Assembly (NCBI GenBank): GCA_027031505.1 | Contig: JALVQH010000361.1 | Span: forward strand, 1-8,198 | Origin: Campylobacteraceae bacterium | GTDB lineage: Bacteria; Campylobacterota; Campylobacteria; Campylobacterales; Sulfurovaceae | DNA length: 8,198 nucleotides | Reading direction: 5' to 3' | In this document: positions 4,512 to 8,198 of the stretch, in pieces | Numbering within the stretch: position 1 is the first letter of the stretch | Layout of the letters: each line of letters starts with the position of its first letter | The notes under the pieces: model-generated | The model's database searches: none | What the model was told of the DNA's origin: nothing | Seen by the model: the letters and a program-made list of their open reading frames with translations, nothing else | Position numbers and translations under genes: made by a program

Positions 4512-6601
4512 GCGTCACCTCTGCCGGAAGCCTGAATGGCAGTGATCAGCACTGTACTGACAATGTCCGAGACGGTACACCCCCGGCTCAGATCGTTGAT
4601 CGGCTTGTTGAGCCCCTGGAGGATCGGCCCCACCGCAAGGGCGCCGGTGGAACGCTGGACAGCCTTGTAGGTGTTGTTGCCGGTGTTGAGATCGGGGAAG
4701 ATGAAAACCGTCGCCCGCCCGGCCACCTGTGAGTCGGGCAGCTTGGTGCGGGCAACATCGGGATCGATCGCCGCATCGTACTGCATGGGCCCTTCGATCA
4801 GCAGATCGGGACGCCGCTCCTTCGCGATGGCGGTGGCGCGGATCACCTTGTCCACATCCTCCCCTTTGCCTGAATCTCCGGTCGAATACGAAAGCATCGC
4901 CACCCGCGGCTCAAACCCAAACTGCTTTGCCGTCTCTGCCGTCGTGATTGCGATGGTTGCCAACTCTTCAGAATCAGGATCCCGATTGATTGCACAGTCG
5001 GCATAGATCAGCACCTGCTGCGACATGCTCATGAAAAAAAGGCTCGAGACGATGGGGATACCGGGGCGGGTTTTGATGATCTGAAGTGCCGGGCGGATCG
5101 TCTCCTGCGTCGTGTGGATCGCCCCGGAGACCATCCCGTCAGCATACCCCATCTGCACCATCATTGTCCCGAAATAGGAGGGGGAACGCACCATATCATA
5201 AGCAGCATCTCTCGGAACCCCTTTATCGCAACGCAACCGGTAAAAAGTCTCGGAAAATTCGTCTGTCAATTCCGAATGTTCCGGATCGATAATCGATACC
5301 TCGCTGATGTCGAGTCCCAGCGCCCCGGCTCTGCGCCGAACCGCCTCTTCCTGCCCCAGCAGAATGATGGACACTGCTTTGCGGCGCAGCAACACTTCAG
5401 CCGCGCGCAGCACCCGCTCATCTTCCGCTTCGGGAAGGACGATCCGCTGTATCTGCTTCTGCGCTTTCTGAAAAAGGGAATATTGAAACATCATAGGGGT
5501 CATTACCAGCGAATCGATCTGTACAATCTGTCGCTGAAGATGATCGTAATCCACCGCTGTATTGAACAATCCCATTGACAAGGCAATCTTGCGCTCACTC
5601 TCCGGCCGGATAGTAGCCGAGACATGCTCCACCCTCACCGCAGTACGGTAAGTATCCTCCCTGTGAAGCAGCAGAGGGATTGCCGGATGATCTGCCCCTT
5701 CAAACAACATCGCAATCGATGCCGGCAGTCTCTGCCCTCCGGTAAGCAGGATTCCCGAAACCGTCGGATAATGCGGAGAATCGGCCGCCATAAAAGCTCC
5801 GAGGATAATCTCGGGACGGTCTCCGGGCACCAGAACGAGATCCCCCTCTTCAAGATACGCAAGAAAATGCTCAAGCTGCATTGCCGCAATCCGCGTCCCC
5901 CGCACGACCCGGCGCATCGCCTCAGCTTCTCCCCGGATCCGCTCACACCCCAGTGCCTCCGCCACTTCGCCCACCGTCGGCATGTCCAACTCAGGGATCT
6001 CCTCCAGAAGGTAGATCGGCATCGGAAAATCAGATGCGGCAAGTTTCGTGCGCAGCGTTTCAGCGACAGATGTTTCCAATCGGTTGACAAACGTTGCAAA
6101 ATGGGTACATCCTGATGTCGCGATCCGCTCATGATCGATCCGAATAGCATCGAAGATTACATTGGCTTCTTGTTTATACCCTTTGATAACATCAACAAAA
6201 GCTGCACCGGTATTGCGTGCCAATTCGAGGTTGAGATCTGAGTCGATTGTATCGGGAAACGCTTCCGGCTGCAAACCCTCAATGAGAACAAAATCGTAGG
6301 CTGCCTCCAGTGTTTTGACCCGTTCCATCAGCAGTTCGATCACCCCATTTAGACGTCCTTCTGCTGCGTATCGTTCGACCTGTTGTATCGACAATCCCAC
6401 CATATCGGTGCGCACCATATCCAACCCATACCGCTCCAGGAAGAACGTTACATCATTGTCCCGCTCTCCATCAACCACAAAAGGCTTGAAAAACGCCACC
6501 CGCCCCATCCGGGCTTTGAGAAACTCCATCATCCCCATCGTCACCACCAATTTTCCGGATGCAACAGCATGTGAAGAGACATAGAGGCTTTTGATTTTCA
6601 T
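4508..6601 (-). CDS. pta: phosphate acetyltransferase, long two-part form
   Basis: Pta interconverts acetyl-CoA and acetyl phosphate; with AckA it makes or assimilates acetate. The 697-residue protein has the long layout: an N-terminal dethiobiotin-synthetase-like P-loop domain (about 1-200), a DRTGG-type middle domain (about 210-330, with GDLVLVPGDRPEIILGAF), and the catalytic PTA_PTB domain (about 375-690). The catalytic part shows IVLPEAEDERVLRAA, YFGTMMVQMGYADGMVSGA, LSYSTGDSGKGEDV, GPMQYDAA, PDLNTGNNTYKA and the closing NDLSRGCT. The N-terminal loop reads SSHAVASGKLVV, so the expected Thr/Ser after the Lys is Leu. I chose ATG at 6601 (MKIKSLYVSSHAVASG) with AAAAGGA about nine bases upstream; ATG at 6634 would add 11 residues but lies on the predicted transcription start. 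The gene leads the pta-ackA operon. Confidence 0.96.
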   Translation of the reverse strand: MKIKSLYVSSHAVASGKLVVTMGMMEFLKARMGRVAFFKPFVVDGERDNDVTFFLERYGLDMVRTDMVGLSIQQVERYAAEGRLNGVIELLMERVKTLEAAYDFVLIEGLQPEAFPDTIDSDLNLELARNTGAAFVDVIKGYKQEANVIFDAIRIDHERIATSGCTHFATFVNRLETSVAETLRTKLAASDFPMPIYLLEEIPELDMPTVGEVAEALGCERIRGEAEAMRRVVRGTRIAAMQLEHFLAYLEEGDLVLVPGDRPEIILGAFMAADSPHYPTVSGILLTGGQRLPASIAMLFEGADHPAIPLLLHREDTYRTAVRVEHVSATIRPESERKIALSMGLFNTAVDYDHLQRQIVQIDSLVMTPMMFQYSLFQKAQKQIQRIVLPEAEDERVLRAAEVLLRRKAVSIILLGQEEAVRRRAGALGLDISEVSIIDPEHSELTDEFSETFYRLRCDKGVPRDAAYDMVRSPSYFGTMMVQMGYADGMVSGAIHTTQETIRPALQIIKTRPGIPIVSSLFFMSMSQQVLIYADCAINRDPDSEELATIAITTAETAKQFGFEPRVAMLSYSTGDSGKGEDVDKVIRATAIAKERRPDLLIEGPMQYDAAIDPDVARTKLPDSQVAGRATVFIFPDLNTGNNTYKAVQRSTGALAVGPILQGLNKPINDLSRGCTVSDIVSTVLITAIQASGRGDA

Positions 6602-6634
6602 GGATTCGCGTCCTTTTCTATCTTTGTAGCGCAT

Positions 6635-6661
6635 ATTTTACCCCAGTTGGACTTTAGGGGT
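6635..6661 (-). promoter_or_regulatory. likely pta-ackA promoter with an ACCCC/GGGGT inverted repeat
   Basis: The minus strand has TAAAAT at 6640-6635, five of six to the -10 consensus, placing a start near 6628 and leaving about 27 bases before the pta ATG. Immediately upstream, ACCCC (6661-6657) and GGGGT (6644-6640) form an inverted repeat around 12 bases, touching the -10. Such a position would suit an operator for a dimeric regulator, but only five bases match on each side. Confidence 0.35.
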
Positions 6662-6763
6662 ATGGACGAGAAAGCATAACCATAGAAATTTCAGGTTGCC
6701 CGGAGAATGGAGCGGCATATCAGAAAGTAAAGATTTTCTCCTGGTTTTCTGTAGATTTGTGGG
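6662..6763. other. upstream part of the pta-rplS intergenic region, no gene seen
   Basis: Between the pta promoter and the first structured repeat I see no reading frame with a start and binding site on either strand. The whole pta to rplS gap is over 300 bases and the rest of it is taken up by the two repeats listed separately. Confidence 0.5.
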
Positions 6764-6823
6764 TTGCGACTGAGGAGCTTACGAACAGTAAATGACGAAG
6801 GAGTCTCCCGCAAAGATGCGGGA
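6764..6823 (+). repeat. structured intergenic repeat, copy 1
   Basis: The core reads TGCGACTGAGGAGC (6765-6778) followed by TTACG, and then AGTAAATGAC (6787-6796) and GAAGGAG. TTAC (6779-6782) and GTAA (6788-6791) can pair around five bases. A second hairpin follows, TCCCGC-AAAGAT-GCGGGA (6806-6823). The strings GGAGCTTACG and AGTAA.TGAC recur about 120 bases downstream, and TGCGAC..AGGAGC occurs inside the 91-bp element near 3370. No long outer stem is seen around this copy, only TTGCG/CGCAA. Confidence 0.6.
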
Positions 6824-6839
6824 AAACAAAACATCAACC

Positions 6840-6971
6840 GTTATTTCGCTTCAGTTTGCTTCAGATTTGGTCGGATGGGTTTGGTGAAGAGAGGGAGCTT
6901 ACGTGAAAGTAAGTGACCGAACGGAGCCAAGCCCATTCGGCCGAAGATGGAGTGAAATGATGCGAAAGAAC
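6840..6971 (+). repeat. long imperfect inverted repeat ending at the rplS stop, copy 2 in its loop
   Basis: Bases 6840-6884 pair with 6927-6971 without a bulge over 45 positions: 33 Watson-Crick, seven G.T and five mismatches. Two of the mismatches form a tandem G.A/A.G (6864-6865 with 6946-6947). The 42-base loop carries GGAGCTTACG (6894-6903) and AGTAAGTGAC (6908-6917), with an inner hairpin CTTAC/GTAAG. The right arm ends on the first base read of the rplS stop codon. As a plus-strand RNA the G.T positions would be G.U pairs; as the rplS message they would be A.C mismatches. It may be a selfish repeat, a processing or stability element for the rplS transcript end, or an RNA gene. Confidence 0.75.
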
Positions 6972-7330
6972 TATTTTCTGCGGAGTTCTTTGATACGGGC
7001 AGCCTTACCCTTGCGATCACGCAAATAATACAATTTTGCACGACGTACCCGTCCACGGCGAACCACCTCGATGCTCTCGATACTTTCGGAATACAGAGGA
7101 AACACCCGCTCGACACCTATGCTGTTGGCGCCAATTTTGCGAACATTGAAGGTACGGCCGGTTCCTTCGCCGCGGATGGCGATGCAGACCCCTTCGTAGT
7201 TCTGAATACGCTCTTTGTTGCCCTCTTTGATACGGACGGCGACACGGACGGTATCGCCGGCACGGAAATCGGGAATGTTTTTCTCGGCGAATTGGGCTTT
7301 TTCGAAGCTCTCGATGTATTTGTTTCTCAT
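6971..7330 (-). CDS. rplS: 50S ribosomal protein L19
   Basis: L19 is a structural protein of the large subunit near the interface with the small subunit. The 119 residues are standard length. The family pattern is complete: [16 protein letters not shown] (22-37), [14 protein letters not shown] (41-54), [20 protein letters not shown] (61-80, ending in the conserved [10 protein letters not shown]), [20 protein letters not shown] (84-103), [13 protein letters not shown] (103-115). The ATG at 7330 overlaps the trmD stop (ATGA) with an AAAAGG site upstream, so it is the last gene of the rimM-trmD-rplS operon. Its stop falls at the end of a long inverted repeat. Confidence 0.98.
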   Translation of the reverse strand: MRNKYIESFEKAQFAEKNIPDFRAGDTVRVAVRIKEGNKERIQNYEGVCIAIRGEGTGRTFNVRKIGANSIGVERVFPLYSESIESIEVVRRGRVRRAKLYYLRDRKGKAARIKELRRK

Positions 7331-8019
7331 AGTATGCCTTTTGTTTTCTGATATAAATCCGGACGGAAATATTGGGTTTTGTGGAGCGCCATGCGCTTTT
7401 TCAGGTCGGCAATTTTACTGTGATTTCCCTTTAGAAACTCTGAAACAATTCTATGCCCTTTGTACAGATCCGGTTTGGCAAACGACGGTGCCTCAAGCAA
7501 TGCGTTCTCAAAACTCTCGACAGCAAGCGAATCGCTGTTGCCGAGCACTCCGGGGACATTGCGGCTGATTGCATCGCAGAGCATCATAGCCGGCAATTCT
7601 CCTCCGGTAAGAATCGCATCACCCACACTGAACACCTCGTCGGCGTGCATCTCGATGATCCGCTCATCGATCCCCTCGTAGCGACCGGCAACGAGGACAA
7701 TGTGCTCATAGGATGCAAGTCGCCTGGCATCGTTTTGGCGGAAGGGCTTGCCGACGGGGGTGAGGAAGATCATATGTGGCACGGGTGAGCTCTTCTTGAT
7801 GTGAGTCAGAGTATCATCGAGAGGCTGCGGGGTCATCAACATCCCGGCACCTCCGCCGATCATTGGTTCGTCCACTTTGCGGTGGCGATTGGTGCTGAAA
7901 TCACGCGGATTGACCGTGTCGATGGAGAGATGCCCCGCTTCGATCGCACGACCGAGGATCGAATGGGCGAAATACCCCTCGATCATCTGTGGAAACAGCG
8001 TCACAAAGGTAAAGTGCAT
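7327..8019 (-). CDS. trmD: tRNA (guanine-N1)-methyltransferase TrmD
   Basis: TrmD methylates G37 next to the anticodon using S-adenosylmethionine and so prevents frameshifting. The 230-residue protein has the knotted SPOUT motifs: IGGGAGML (54-61), FLTPVGKPF (85-93), the [10 protein letters not shown] loop (111-120), and [15 protein letters not shown] (131-145). The C-terminal part carries [15 protein letters not shown] and FLKGNHSKI, the form typical of Campylobacterota as I remember it, where other bacteria have LEYPHYTRP. ATG at 8019 shares one base with the rimM stop (TAATG) and has a GAGG site seven bases upstream, lying in the rimM end. The 3' end overlaps rplS by four bases. Confidence 0.98.
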   Translation of the reverse strand: MHFTFVTLFPQMIEGYFAHSILGRAIEAGHLSIDTVNPRDFSTNRHRKVDEPMIGGGAGMLMTPQPLDDTLTHIKKSSPVPHMIFLTPVGKPFRQNDARRLASYEHIVLVAGRYEGIDERIIEMHADEVFSVGDAILTGGELPAMMLCDAISRNVPGVLGNSDSLAVESFENALLEAPSFAKPDLYKGHRIVSEFLKGNHSKIADLKKRMALHKTQYFRPDLYQKTKGIL

Positions 8020-8198
8020 TAACTCGCCTCAAGGATCGCGTGGGCATTCACCACATCGATCGTTTGGGCTTCGGTATCGACATGTCGGATGTAGCGGGGA
8101 ATGTAGGGGATGAGGAAGGACTTGGGGCAGCCGTTTTCGACCATCTTATCATCGGTACGGATCGAGAGATAGTCTGCATCGGTCAGGCGGTCGATCTC
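8019..8198 (-). CDS. rimM: ribosome maturation factor RimM, C-terminal part
   Basis: The window ends inside this gene; the last 59 codons are present, ending TAA at 8021-8019. RimM binds S19 and helps mature the head of the 30S subunit. The visible part is the end of the PRC-barrel domain: a stretch starting EIDRLTDADYLSIRTDD, then SFLIPYIPRYIRHVD (27-41) and IDVVNAHAILEAS at the end, which is the usual RimM finish. It overlaps trmD by one base, as expected of the conserved rimM-trmD-rplS operon. Confidence 0.93.
   Translation of the reverse strand, partial: EIDRLTDADYLSIRTDDKMVENGCPKSFLIPYIPRYIRHVDTEAQTIDVVNAHAILEAS

Noticed and set aside
6602..6634. Longer pta start at 6634
   Set aside because: The 11 added residues are polar and not family-like, and the ATG touches a probable -10 box. 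I keep it only as an alternative.
6806..6823. TCCCGC/GCGGGA hairpin as the rplS terminator
   Set aside because: On the minus strand the hairpin is followed by GAGACTCC, not a T-tract; it lies 150 bases from the rplS stop.
6771..6926. CRISPR array from the repeated GGAGCTTAC motif
   Set aside because: There are only two imperfect copies with unequal internal spacing, no third repeat and no cas genes.
6841..7116. Minus-strand open frame overlapping the end of rplS and running through the long inverted repeat
   Set aside because: It lies out of frame within rplS and its distal half is just the inverted repeat translated; no binding site fits its start. Similar frames may be predicted wherever the repeat occurs, but that does not make it a gene.

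Overview
The window looks like a chromosomal segment of a free-living member of the Campylobacterota (a Sulfurovum-, Nitratifractor- or Sulfuricurvum-like organism). This rests on the rimM-trmD-rplS order, on the wording of the TrmD C-terminus and the Pta N-terminal domain as I remember that phylum, and on promoters that show an extended -10 box without a clear -35. The genus is a guess. Every gene except smpB and a partial reading frame at the left end lies on the minus strand.

Left edge (1-700): an AT-rich accessory stretch. It holds the tail of an unidentified plus-strand protein, two tiny membrane proteins on the minus strand (one with its frame interrupted at a 7-T run), and the stump of an exported protein whose GC-rich 5' half ends abruptly in AT-rich DNA. 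The stump and smpB diverge from two extended -10 promoters that share two bases.

Middle (701-3467): smpB (trans-translation) converges on a lower-GC accessory AAA ATPase of the AAA_14/DUF4143 type. Beyond an AT-rich gap lies a three-gene minus-strand operon: a 192-aa inner-membrane protein followed by two small unannotated proteins of 41 and 45 aa. The first two genes overlap by four bases (GTGA); the third starts three bases after the second. Upstream of it sits a 91-bp element bounded by perfect 17-bp inverted repeats.

Right half (3468-8198): pta and ackA overlap by four bases and form the acetyl-CoA/acetyl-phosphate/acetate module. A 336-bp intergenic region follows, with the pta promoter and two related structured repeats. 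One of these repeats lies in the loop of a 45-position near-continuous inverted repeat that ends on the rplS stop codon. Then come rplS, trmD and the end of rimM, overlapping by one to four bases, an operon for ribosome and tRNA maturation.

The least explained material is the set of plus-oriented structured intergenic repeats (3353-3443, 6764-6823, 6840-6971). They share the core TGCGAC..AGGAGC or GGAGCTTACG. In the long stems the non-Watson-Crick positions are mostly G.T or G.A and never A.C, which suggests selection on a plus-strand RNA.
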